A program made the translations under genes and the position numbers. From Bacteroidota bacterium (lineage in GTDB: Bacteria; Bacteroidota; Bacteroidia; Bacteroidales; VadinHA17), in NCBI GenBank assembly GCA_030631445.1, contig DAOVLD010000140.1, positions 1-5,578 of the forward strand: a stretch of DNA of 5,578 bases, read 5' to 3'. Within the stretch, counting starts at the first letter, position 1; every line of letters begins with the position of its first letter. Under the pieces are notes generated by a model. The model did no database searches, was not told where the DNA came from, and saw only the letters and a list, made by a program, of their open reading frames with translations. Shown piece after piece: positions 1 through 5,578 of this stretch.

Positions 1-1
1 A

Positions 2-778
2 GGCAAAATTGAGGGAATAGCCCTATGTGAAGGTTTAGGAGTTTCTTTTCCGATAATTTTAAGTATTAACGGACAAACTCTTCACAATCATTATCATGGG
101 AATACATTGGTTAAAGAAAGAATGATGGTAACTGATGCCGGTGCTGAATCGCTGCTGCATTATGCCAGTGATATAACCCGGACCGTTCCGGTAGGAGGGA
201 AATTCAGCCGGCGGCAAAAAGATATTTATGAAATTGTACTGGCTGCTAATATGAAAGCTATTGAATCGGTTAAGCCCGGAATAACAAATAAAGAACTGCA
301 CATAATGGCATGTGAAACGATTGCCTCCGGATTAAAAGATCTGGGATTAATGAAAGGGGATGTTAAAGAAGCGGTAACCCGTGGTGCTCATGCTTTGTTT
401 ATGCCTCATGGACTGGGGCATATGATGGGACTTGATGTACATGACATGGAAGGATTGGGCGAAGACTATGTTGGTTATGATGATCAGGTAAAAAGAAGTG
501 ACCAGTTTGGTCTGGCTTTCCTGCGTCTCGGTAAAAAACTGGAACCGGGGTTTATTTTCACTATTGAACCGGGATTATACTTTATCCCTGCTCTTATTGA
601 TCGGTGGAAGAGTGAGCACAAATTCGAAGAGTTTATCAATTACGACAAGGTGGAAAGTTACAAGGATTTTGGGGGCATTCGCATTGAGGATGATGTTCTG
701 GTTACCAATAACGGATACAAAGTGCCTGGAAAACCGATACCTAAAACTGTAAATGAAGTTGAAGATATTATGGGGTAA
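2..778 (+). CDS. pepP: Xaa-Pro aminopeptidase (M24 metallopeptidase), C-terminal part, 5' end outside window
   Basis: The frame is open from the first bases of the window, so the start and the N-terminal domain are missing; 258 residues remain, ending in TAA. This is the catalytic pita-bread domain of an M24 aminopeptidase P, a cytoplasmic enzyme with two metal ions that removes an N-terminal residue preceding proline. All five metal ligands are visible, counting from the first codon seen: D45 (VTDAGAES), D57 (YASDITRT), H140 (PHGLGHMMGLDVHD), E189 (TIEPGLYF) and E229 (GGIRIEDD). H136 and H147 match the additional active-site histidines of E. coli PepP in spacing. About 40 residues separate E189 from E229, against 23 in E. 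coli PepP; the insert (around IDRWKSEHKFEEFINYDK) resembles the longer Bacteroidetes form. A TTG at 107 and ATGs at 122 and 125 lie inside the conserved domain and are not plausible starts. The gene converges on the sdh operon and ends at a shared terminator. Family assignment is secure; the exact substrate is inferred. Confidence 0.93.
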   Translation, partial: GKIEGIALCEGLGVSFPIILSINGQTLHNHYHGNTLVKERMMVTDAGAESLLHYASDITRTVPVGGKFSRRQKDIYEIVLAANMKAIESVKPGITNKELHIMACETIASGLKDLGLMKGDVKEAVTRGAHALFMPHGLGHMMGLDVHDMEGLGEDYVGYDDQVKRSDQFGLAFLRLGKKLEPGFIFTIEPGLYFIPALIDRWKSEHKFEEFINYDKVESYKDFGGIRIEDDVLVTNNGYKVPGKPIPKTVNEVEDIMG

Positions 779-832
779 AGATTTATCAGAGTATTCGGGT
801 TTTATAAAAAAATCACAATAATTAGTAAATAA

Positions 833-860
833 AAAAGCTGCCTCTCAAGAGGCAGCTTTT
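833..860. terminator. Bidirectional rho-independent terminator between pepP and sdhB
   Basis: The arms AAAAGCTGCCTC (833-844) and GAGGCAGCTTTT (849-860) pair perfectly over 12 bp around the tetraloop TCAA. Reading +, the stem ends in TTTT followed by ACTAT. Reading -, it ends in six T then ATTTA, which is the stronger U-tract. It lies 54 bases past the pepP stop and 38 bases past the sdhB stop, so one hairpin can end both converging transcripts. Confidence 0.9.
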
Positions 861-898
861 ACTATAATAAAAACTTATCATTTTGTTCAGTTAACTTT

Positions 899-1633
899 TC
901 AAAAAGCTTTTAAATATTCCCTGTTAAGTTTAGCAATATTGGTGAGTTTTATCTCTTTTGGACATTCAGCTTCACAGGCACCGGTATTTGAGCAGTTACC
1001 GAATCCCAGTTTATCCATTTCATTAATCATATCAAGCACTCTTTTCTTAGCTTCAATCTGTCCTTGCGGGAGAAGGGCCAACTGGGATACCTTTGCTGAA
1101 ACAAATAACATGGCTGAAGCATTTTTACAGGCTGCCACACATGTACCACATCCTATGCAAGTGCCGGAATCAAAAGCTCTTTCTGCATTTTCTTTTTTTA
1201 CAGGAATGGAATTTGCTTCTGGAGCGGCACCGGTATTAGCGGAAATATATCCGCCAACTTGTATGAGTTTATCAAAAGCATTTCTGTCAACAACCAAATC
1301 TTTTATTACCGGAAAAGCTTTTGACCGCCAGGGTTCAACGGTTATTTTATCTCCATCTTTAAAAACACTCATACTCAATTGGCATGTAGTTACACCTTTC
1401 TGGGGTCCGTTGGGTCTGCCATTAATATACAATCCACACATTCCACAGATACCTTCACGGCAATCACTATCGAAAGCGACAGGATCAATGCCTTCCTTTA
1501 TGAGTTTTTCATTAAGATAATCTAACATTTCAAGGAAGGTCATTTCAGTGGAAACGCCATCCAGTTTATATGTAACAAATTTCCCTTTATCTTGTTTATT
1601 TTTCTGACGCCAGATTTTAAGTGTTATGTTCAT
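899..1633 (-). CDS. sdhB: Succinate dehydrogenase/fumarate reductase iron-sulfur subunit B
   Basis: This is the electron-transfer subunit, which carries electrons between the FAD of SdhA and the hemes and quinone site of SdhC on the cytoplasmic face of the membrane. The ATG at 1633 gives 244 residues. An in-frame TTG at 1642 would add three residues; I prefer the ATG because the protein then begins [11 protein letters not shown], as I recall for relatives. The N-terminal ferredoxin domain holds the [2Fe-2S] cysteines C58, C63, C66 ([12 protein letters not shown]) and C84. The C-terminal domain has [11 protein letters not shown] (C159, C162, C165, C169) and [13 protein letters not shown] (C214, C220, C224). 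By family rules, C159/C162/C165/C224 bind [4Fe-4S] and C169/C214/C220 bind [3Fe-4S]. All eleven expected cysteines are present. The fourth cysteine of the second motif is followed by Lys rather than the Pro of many relatives, as I recall for Bacteroidetes type-B enzymes. It is the last gene of the operon, 33 bases after sdhA, with no evident Shine-Dalgarno. Confidence 0.95.
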   Translation of the reverse strand: MNITLKIWRQKNKQDKGKFVTYKLDGVSTEMTFLEMLDYLNEKLIKEGIDPVAFDSDCREGICGMCGLYINGRPNGPQKGVTTCQLSMSVFKDGDKITVEPWRSKAFPVIKDLVVDRNAFDKLIQVGGYISANTGAAPEANSIPVKKENAERAFDSGTCIGCGTCVAACKNASAMLFVSAKVSQLALLPQGQIEAKKRVLDMINEMDKLGFGNCSNTGACEAECPKEIKLTNIAKLNREYLKAF

Positions 1634-1666
1634 ATCAGACAACTTTTGAGTATTAATTATTTTTTC

Positions 1667-3586
1667 CTATTTATAACTTCTTTTTATTGGCTTAACAAAT
1701 TTAAACACAAGTTCTTCCTTGTGTAATTCGGGATTTAAGGTTTCTCCGGTATATTCCCAGGCTGCAACATAAGAATAATTTTCATCGTCACGTTCAGCTT
1801 CTCCTTCTTCAGTTTGATACTCTTCTCTGAAATGAGCTCCGCAGGATTCCTTCCGATTAAGTGCATCAATAATAATCAAGTTGGCTATTTCAAAGAAATC
1901 AGCAACCCTGCCGGCTTTTTCAAGTTCCTGGTTTAATTCATTTAATCCACCCGATACTTTGACATCTTTCCAGAATTCCTCCTTAAGTTCTTTTACCTGT
2001 TTTAGAGCTTTTTTTAATCCTTCTTCGTTTCTTTTCATCCCGGAGTAAGTCCATAATATGTGTCCCAGCCGTTTATGAAAAGAAGTTGGGGTTTGAGTGC
2101 CTTTTACCGATAAAAGTTTATTCAGTTTATCTTTAACTGCTTTTTCCGCTTCGTCAAATTCAGAGGTATCTGTTGAAATCCGTGGAGTTTTGATTTGGTC
2201 AGCCAGGTAATTACCAATGGTAACGGGTAAGATAAAATATCCATCCCCGGAGCATTGCATAAGGGAACTAGCCCCCAGGCGATTAGCCCCATGATCAGAG
2301 AAATTAGCTTCTCCGATAGCATACAATCCTGGTACTGTAGTCATTAGATTGTAATCAACCCATAATCCGCCCATTGTATAATGAGAAGCAGGATATATTC
2401 GCATGGGTTCTTCATAGGGATTTATTCCTGTAACTTTTTTATACAAGTCAAATAGAGTTCCGTATTTACCCTTTATTGTATCAAGCCCCTGTTCATTAAT
2501 TGCATCTTTAAAATCCAGATAAACTGCCAATCCTGTATCTCCGACACCATAACCCTCGTCACATCTTTCTTTAGCTGCCCTGGAGGCGACATCTCTGGGA
2601 ACAAGGTTACCGAAAGCAGGATATTTGCGTTCAAGATAATAATCTCTTTCTTCTTCCTTTATTTCACTGGCAGGTCTTTTATCTCCTTTTTCCTTTGGTA
2701 CCCAAACCCTTCCGTCGTTTCTCAGTGATTCAGACATAAGAGTAAGTTTAGACTGGTAATCATTAAGAACAGGGATACAGGTAGGGTGAATTTGTGCCAG
2801 ACTTGGGTTGGCTAAAAATGCACCTTTTTTATAAGCTGCCAGTGCAGCACTCCCGTTTGAATTTATAGCAAGTGTTGACAGGTAATATACTGTGCCAAAT
2901 CCTCCGGTTGCAAAAACAACAGCATGGGCAGAATGTCTTTCAATCTCACCAGTAATTAAATTTCTTGTTATAATTCCTCTTGCTTTTCCATCAATAACCA
3001 CCAGATCAAGCATGTCCCGGCGAGTGAATATTTTTGCTTTACCAGCTTTTATTTGTCTGCTTAATGCCTGGTATGCAGCTAATGTACATTGTTGTCCTGT
3101 TTGTCCCTGGGCATAAAAAGTTCTGGAAACCTGTACTCCTCCGAACGAACGGTTAGCAAGATAACCACTGTACTCCCTGGCAAAGGGAACCCCCTGGGCA
3201 ACATATTGATCAATAATATTGTTGCTTATTTCAGCAGCCCGGTAAACATTAGCTTCTCTTGCACGAAAATCACCCCCCTTAATCATATCATAAAACAAGC
3301 GATAATCACTGTCAGCATCATTTTTATAATTCTTAGTTGCGTTAATGCCACCTTGTGAAGCAATTGAATGTGCTCTTCGTGAGGAATCCTGAAACACATA
3401 GACTTTTACGTTATATCCTAACTCAGCAAGAGATGCTGCTGCGGATGCCCCTGCTGATCCAGCCCCAACAACAATAATATCAAGGTTTTTCTTATTTGCA
3501 GGATTGACAAGTTTAACTGAAGCTTTATATTTAGTCCATTTTTCCGCTAAAGGACCTTCAGGGATCTTTGCATCTAATTTTGTCAT
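1667..3586 (-). CDS. sdhA: Succinate dehydrogenase/fumarate reductase flavoprotein subunit A
   Basis: This catalytic subunit interconverts succinate and fumarate on a covalently bound FAD. The 639 residues are longer than E. coli SdhA (588) and in the range I expect for type-B Bacteroidetes subunits. In order: the dinucleotide fold [11 protein letters not shown] (36-46); H73 in [12 protein letters not shown], the expected site of the 8-alpha-histidyl-FAD bond; H267 (QIHPTC) and E286 (MSESLRNDG) at the dicarboxylate site; R331 (VPRDVASRA), the catalytic proton-delivery arginine; H402 (SHYTMGG); and R436 ([10 protein letters not shown]). The C-terminal domain has [11 protein letters not shown] (580-590), with C582 where many SdhA/FrdA proteins have Arg. 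The ATG at 3586 lies 27 bases after the sdhC stop, so the two are co-transcribed; the upstream stretch is AT-rich without a Shine-Dalgarno. Sequence alone does not tell whether it works mainly as succinate oxidase or fumarate reductase; an frdA label would fit equally well. Confidence 0.96.
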   Translation of the reverse strand: MTKLDAKIPEGPLAEKWTKYKASVKLVNPANKKNLDIIVVGAGSAGASAAASLAELGYNVKVYVFQDSSRRAHSIASQGGINATKNYKNDADSDYRLFYDMIKGGDFRAREANVYRAAEISNNIIDQYVAQGVPFAREYSGYLANRSFGGVQVSRTFYAQGQTGQQCTLAAYQALSRQIKAGKAKIFTRRDMLDLVVIDGKARGIITRNLITGEIERHSAHAVVFATGGFGTVYYLSTLAINSNGSAALAAYKKGAFLANPSLAQIHPTCIPVLNDYQSKLTLMSESLRNDGRVWVPKEKGDKRPASEIKEEERDYYLERKYPAFGNLVPRDVASRAAKERCDEGYGVGDTGLAVYLDFKDAINEQGLDTIKGKYGTLFDLYKKVTGINPYEEPMRIYPASHYTMGGLWVDYNLMTTVPGLYAIGEANFSDHGANRLGASSLMQCSGDGYFILPVTIGNYLADQIKTPRISTDTSEFDEAEKAVKDKLNKLLSVKGTQTPTSFHKRLGHILWTYSGMKRNEEGLKKALKQVKELKEEFWKDVKVSGGLNELNQELEKAGRVADFFEIANLIIIDALNRKESCGAHFREEYQTEEGEAERDDENYSYVAAWEYTGETLNPELHKEELVFKFVKPIKRSYK

Positions 3587-3613
3587 AATAATATAGAGTT
3601 GTTTTTCGGATTC

Positions 3614-4255
3614 TTATTTGAAAAAATAAATAACAATTGGAATAATACTGAAACCAAGTGGCACTAAAATCGAATAGGTCAAACCGATTTTTTTAATAAC
3701 CGGAGTATATCTGTCATTAAGCCCAAATGTTTGAAAAGCAGATTGAAACGCATGGTTTAAATGAAAAGCAAGGAATAGAAAAGAAACCAGGTAGATTACA
3801 ATGTACAGGGGTAGATGGAATAAGTCGTTTGCCATTCCATAAAAATTCTCATGATCTCCTTCTACCCAACCCAGTTTGACGAAGTAAAAATTTATAAAAT
3901 GGATAAAAAGAAAAATCCCAATAATTATACCGAGATAGATCATATACTTCGAAAAAAAGGAGGTCTGAGAAAATGCAGTCTTTTTATACCTTGACGGTCG
4001 TGCCAGCCAGTTCTGGATCTGAAGAATAATACCATAGATAATATGTATCAGAAAACCAGCGAAAAGAACAATTTCGAATACTTTGACCACAACATTGTTT
4101 GCCATAAAATGTGCAGCACTGTTAAACGGAACCGGATCATCGATAAGTAATAAGAAATTAATACCTAAATGGACCAGCAGAAAAAGAATAATAAAAAGAC
4201 CGGCAATGGCCATAACAAACTTTTTCGTAACAGACGAACCAAGAAACTTATCCAT
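3614..4255 (-). CDS. sdhC: Succinate dehydrogenase/fumarate reductase cytochrome b subunit (type B, diheme, five helices)
   Basis: This membrane anchor (213 residues) binds two b hemes and exchanges electrons with menaquinone. Five hydrophobic segments are visible at about 10-38, 54-80, 103-126, 148-170 and 189-212, the topology of the type-B cytochrome b558 family, which needs no SdhD. By position in the helices, the likely axial heme ligands are H29 (LLVHLG), H71 (FLIHII), H119 (LFIHFI) and H165 (LAFHLNH), matching the four-histidine pattern of B. subtilis SdhC and Wolinella FrdC. H168 is an alternative for the last. No acidic residue lies in the fourth segment, where Wolinella FrdC has Glu180. 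The motif HAFQSAFQTFGL (168-179) after it is, from memory, typical of Bacteroidetes. The ATG at 4255 follows an AT-rich leader without a Shine-Dalgarno. It is the first gene of the operon, downstream of a good Bacteroidetes promoter match. Confidence 0.93.
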   Translation of the reverse strand: MDKFLGSSVTKKFVMAIAGLFIILFLLVHLGINFLLLIDDPVPFNSAAHFMANNVVVKVFEIVLFAGFLIHIIYGIILQIQNWLARPSRYKKTAFSQTSFFSKYMIYLGIIIGIFLFIHFINFYFVKLGWVEGDHENFYGMANDLFHLPLYIVIYLVSFLFLAFHLNHAFQSAFQTFGLNDRYTPVIKKIGLTYSILVPLGFSIIPIVIYFFK

Positions 4256-4313
4256 ATATTTTTATTGTTATGTTGTTATTGTTTTGCTTATTATAAGAAT
4301 ATATTATTGCAAA

Positions 4314-4343
4314 CAAATATATATTATTAAATATATTTTCAAC
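4314..4343 (-). promoter_or_regulatory. Predicted Bacteroidetes-type promoter of the sdhCAB operon
   Basis: On the minus strand, TATATTTG (4321 to 4314) matches the Bacteroidetes -7 element TAnnTTTG exactly. GTTG (4343 to 4340) lies 18 bases upstream and matches three of four bases of the -33 element TTTG. Transcription would then start near 4308, leaving a leader of about 50 AT-rich bases before the sdhC ATG. The surroundings are very AT-rich, so a chance match is possible. Confidence 0.5.
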
Positions 4344-4413
4344 ATGTTCATTAACAGGTTTATTTCTATATTTATCCGATTTTGATTAAGAGAAACCGGA
4401 AAACTATGGAAGA

Positions 4414-4496
4414 TTACTGGTTGCTGGTACTGGTTACTGGTTACTGATTCATATAACTAATAACATATAACTTTTAACTTAACTTGAAACCTGAAA
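4414..4496. repeat. Degenerate heptameric (7-bp) tandem repeat between sdhC and the hydrolase gene
   Basis: The stretch reads almost entirely as 7-base units. It begins TTACTGG (4414), TTGCTGG (4421), TACTGG (4428, one base short), TTACTGG (4434), TTACTGA (4441). An unclear unit follows, then TAACTAA (4454), TAACATA (4461), TAACTTT (4468), TAACTTA (4475), ACTTGAA (4482), ACCTGAA (4489). Most early and middle units fit TWACTRR, and the period survives two one-base slips. No protein is encoded. From memory, similar arrays occur between genes in other Bacteroidetes, but I could not check this. It occupies the 110 bases before the hydrolase start, so it lies in that gene's promoter or leader. Confidence 0.6.
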
Positions 4497-4524
4497 CAAT
4501 ATATTATTAATAGTATAGCATATT

Positions 4525-5316
4525 ATGTATTACACAATTGATTTTAAAAATACTACGATTAGATTTAAAGATGAAGGTAAAGGTACTGTAGTTGTTTTAT
4601 TACACGGGTACCTTGAATCGCTTGAGATTTGGAGTGAATTTTCTGCTGATCTTGCAGAGCATTGCAGGGTGGTATCAATAGATCTTCCGGGGCATGGTAA
4701 ATCAGGTGCCATTGAAAAGGTGCATACAATGGAGTTGCTTGCTCAAACCGTTAAATCAGTAATGGATTATTTAAATGCCGAAAAATATTTCCTGATCGGA
4801 CATTCACTTGGGGGATATGTTGCTCTTGCTTTTCTGGAATTATTCCCCGAACGTTTATCAGGATTGTCACTTTTTCATTCTCACCCTTTAGCTGATAGTA
4901 ATGAAGTGATAGAAAACCGGAAAAGAGAAATAAAGCTGGTTGAAAACGGGAAAAAAGATTTGATTTATACAGTTAACATTCCAAAAGCATTTGCTACTGA
5001 TAACCTTGAGAAATTCAGCGAACAGGTTGACTACGCAAAAGAGATTGCAATGGATATACCGAAGGAGGGTATTATTGCAGTGCTAAACGGGATGATCGAC
5101 AGACCGGACAGAAGTGATATACTGGCCTGCACATCCCTGCCTTTTCTCTGGATCCTTGGGGAAAAGGACAATTATATCCCGTATGAAGATATTGTTAGAA
5201 AGATTGAATTACCAAAGCAGGGAAAACTGATCACATTGGAAAACAGCGGGCATATGGGATTTATGGAGGAGAAGAAGAAGTCATTAGAAGCTATTCTTGG
5301 GTTATTCGTTCGCTGA
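4525..5316 (+). CDS. Alpha/beta-fold hydrolase, substrate unknown
   Basis: A complete 263-residue protein of the alpha/beta hydrolase superfamily, with no signal peptide or membrane segment, so probably cytoplasmic. Visible landmarks: VVVLLHGY (22-29), whose HG supplies the oxyanion-hole region; DLPGHGKS (53-60); the nucleophile elbow GHSLGG with S94; a variable cap region at about 120-200; LGEKDNYIP with the acid D215; and SGHMGF with the catalytic H243. The triad order and spacing are normal. The fold includes esterases, lipases, C-C bond hydrolases such as MenH- or BioH-like enzymes, and haloperoxidase-like proteins; nothing here fixes the substrate, and no menaquinone or biotin genes are adjacent. 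The ATG at 4525 has no Shine-Dalgarno and is the first Met of the conserved domain. The gene diverges from sdhC, has its own terminator at 5404-5430, and appears monocistronic. I found no convincing promoter just upstream; TAACTTTT at 4468 is the closest -7 candidate and lies inside the repeat array. Confidence 0.9.
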   Translation: MYYTIDFKNTTIRFKDEGKGTVVVLLHGYLESLEIWSEFSADLAEHCRVVSIDLPGHGKSGAIEKVHTMELLAQTVKSVMDYLNAEKYFLIGHSLGGYVALAFLELFPERLSGLSLFHSHPLADSNEVIENRKREIKLVENGKKDLIYTVNIPKAFATDNLEKFSEQVDYAKEIAMDIPKEGIIAVLNGMIDRPDRSDILACTSLPFLWILGEKDNYIPYEDIVRKIELPKQGKLITLENSGHMGFMEEKKKSLEAILGLFVR

Positions 5317-5330
5317 TACTTAGGTTATTT

Positions 5331-5352
5331 GGTTGCTGGCACTCCCTTACTG
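5331..5352. repeat. Decayed copy of the GGTTGCTGG...TTACTG repeat downstream of the hydrolase gene
   Basis: GGTTGCTGGCACT followed by CCC and TTACTG resembles GGTTGCTGGTACT, GG, TTACTG at 4419-4439, with few substitutions and one inserted base. The match is short and may be chance, but the two stretches bracket the hydrolase gene in the same orientation. Confidence 0.3.
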
Positions 5353-5403
5353 TTTTCCGCACCTATTGGAGCTTAACAACTTTATACTATTACACAAAAC
5401 AGG

Positions 5404-5430
5404 AAGCGTAGCATTGCAGCTATGCTTTTT
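5404..5430 (+). terminator. Rho-independent terminator of the hydrolase gene
   Basis: AGCGTAGC (5405-5412) pairs with GCTATGCT (5419-5426), including one G-T wobble, around the loop ATTGCA; an A-T pair (5404/5427) extends the stem. The T-run 5426-5430 follows directly. It begins 87 bases past the hydrolase stop codon on the + strand and no gene lies between them. Confidence 0.75.
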
Positions 5431-5439
5431 ACCAGACAA

Positions 5440-5461
5440 ATTAATAACGTTATTAATAACG
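5440..5461. repeat. 16-bp perfect palindrome overlapping a direct repeat; possible operator
   Basis: TTAATAACGTTATTAA (5441-5456) is its own reverse complement. The 10-mer ATTAATAACG occurs at 5440-5449 and again at 5452-5461, so the palindrome overlaps a 12-base-period direct repeat. It lies just upstream of the predicted promoter at 5479-5509, where an activator or repressor site could sit. A regulatory role is inference; AT-rich palindromes also arise by chance. Confidence 0.35.
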
Positions 5462-5478
5462 GCATTAATTGGCTATGT

Positions 5479-5509
5479 TATGATATATAACACTAAATGC
5501 TTATATTTG
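5479..5509 (+). promoter_or_regulatory. Predicted Bacteroidetes-type promoter of the gene starting at 5524
   Basis: TATATTTG (5502-5509) matches TAnnTTTG exactly. TATG (5479-5482), with a 19-base spacer, matches three of four bases of the -33 TTTG. Transcription would begin around 5515, leaving a very short A-rich leader (run of A at 5511-5518) before the ATG at 5524. The hydrolase terminator upstream fits a new transcription unit starting here. Confidence 0.55.
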
Positions 5510-5523
5510 TAAAAAAAAGAGCC

Positions 5524-5578
5524 ATGAAAACACTAAAAGAGATTAAATCAGCTATATCTTCACTTGGAAAACTACAAA
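5524..5578 (+). CDS. Start of an unidentified gene, truncated by the window end
   Basis: An ATG at 5524 opens 18 complete codons, MKTLKEIKSAISSLGKLQ, with no stop before the window ends. The peptide is lysine-rich, lacks a signal sequence, and has the spacing of an amphipathic helix (L4, I7, I11, L14). I do not recognise the family; eighteen residues are too few to assign one. Support for a real gene comes from its context: a hairpin terminator closes the previous unit, an exact TAnnTTTG element lies 14 bases upstream, and the bases before the ATG are A-rich as is common at Bacteroidetes starts. AAAGAG just before the ATG is at best a weak ribosome binding site. Confidence 0.6.
   Translation, partial: MKTLKEIKSAISSLGKLQ

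Noticed and set aside
59..301. Minus-strand frame opposite the peptidase gene
   Set aside because: The + strand frame here encodes conserved metal-binding motifs of the M24 family; the antisense frame is a shadow.
939..1520. Long open frame of 193 codons on the + strand opposite sdhB
   Set aside because: It lies wholly antisense to sdhB, whose cysteine motifs are all intact. The translation shows no recognisable domain and looks like the complement of a conserved gene.
2892..3358. Two open frames on the + strand opposite the N-terminal part of sdhA
   Set aside because: They are antisense to the FAD domain of sdhA and rich in residues that arise from complementing it; there is no promoter or family resemblance.
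4083..4385. 100-codon + strand frame spanning the sdhC start and intergenic region
   Set aside because: Half is antisense to sdhC and half is AT-rich spacer that contains the sdhC promoter. No recognisable protein features.
4468..4486. TAACTTTT and TAACTTG as possible -7 elements for the hydrolase gene
   Set aside because: Each misses the consensus, neither has a TTTG-like element at the right distance upstream, and both arise from the heptad repeat. Kept only as a remark in the hydrolase entry.
4414..4496. CRISPR array or insertion-sequence end
   Set aside because: The repeat unit is only 7 bases with no spacers. No transposase, terminal inverted repeats or target duplication are visible.
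5317..5523. Possible small gene or RNA gene between the hydrolase and the last gene
   Set aside because: No open frame with a plausible start was found, and no tRNA-like cloverleaf. The visible structure is explained by the terminator, the palindrome and the promoter.

Overview
This window looks like ordinary chromosome from a member of the Bacteroidota (Bacteroidetes), probably a Bacteroidales/Marinilabiliales-type anaerobe or facultative anaerobe. Four signs point there. The succinate dehydrogenase/fumarate reductase (C-A-B order) has a single five-helix cytochrome b. The Xaa-Pro aminopeptidase has the long insert between its last two metal ligands that I associate with this phylum. Two intergenic sites match the Bacteroidetes promoter TAnnTTTG exactly. 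None of the starts has a clear Shine-Dalgarno sequence. The placement is from memory of these families, not from a search.

Layout. Bases 2-778 (+) hold the C-terminal 258 residues of an M24 Xaa-Pro aminopeptidase whose start lies outside the window. A perfect 12-bp hairpin at 833-860 follows, with T-runs on both strands, and serves as a terminator for the two converging transcription units. Bases 899-4255 (-) hold a three-gene operon, transcribed sdhC, sdhA, sdhB. It encodes a complete type-B succinate:menaquinone oxidoreductase or quinol:fumarate reductase. Its likely promoter is at 4314-4343. The divergent intergenic region 4256-4524 also holds a degenerate 7-bp tandem repeat at 4414-4496. 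Bases 4525-5316 (+) encode a complete alpha/beta hydrolase with an intact Ser-Asp-His triad, followed by a hairpin terminator at 5404-5430. After that come a 16-bp palindrome, a second good promoter match, and the first 18 codons of an unidentified gene at 5524 that runs off the window.

How the genes work together. SdhC, SdhA and SdhB form one membrane complex joining succinate/fumarate chemistry to the menaquinone pool. The peptidase, the hydrolase and the partial gene are separate transcription units with no visible functional link to it. I do not see a new multigene system here. The observations most worth checking are the heptameric repeat and its decayed relative downstream of the hydrolase, the palindrome/direct-repeat element before the last gene, and the apparent lack of a helix-V glutamate in SdhC.
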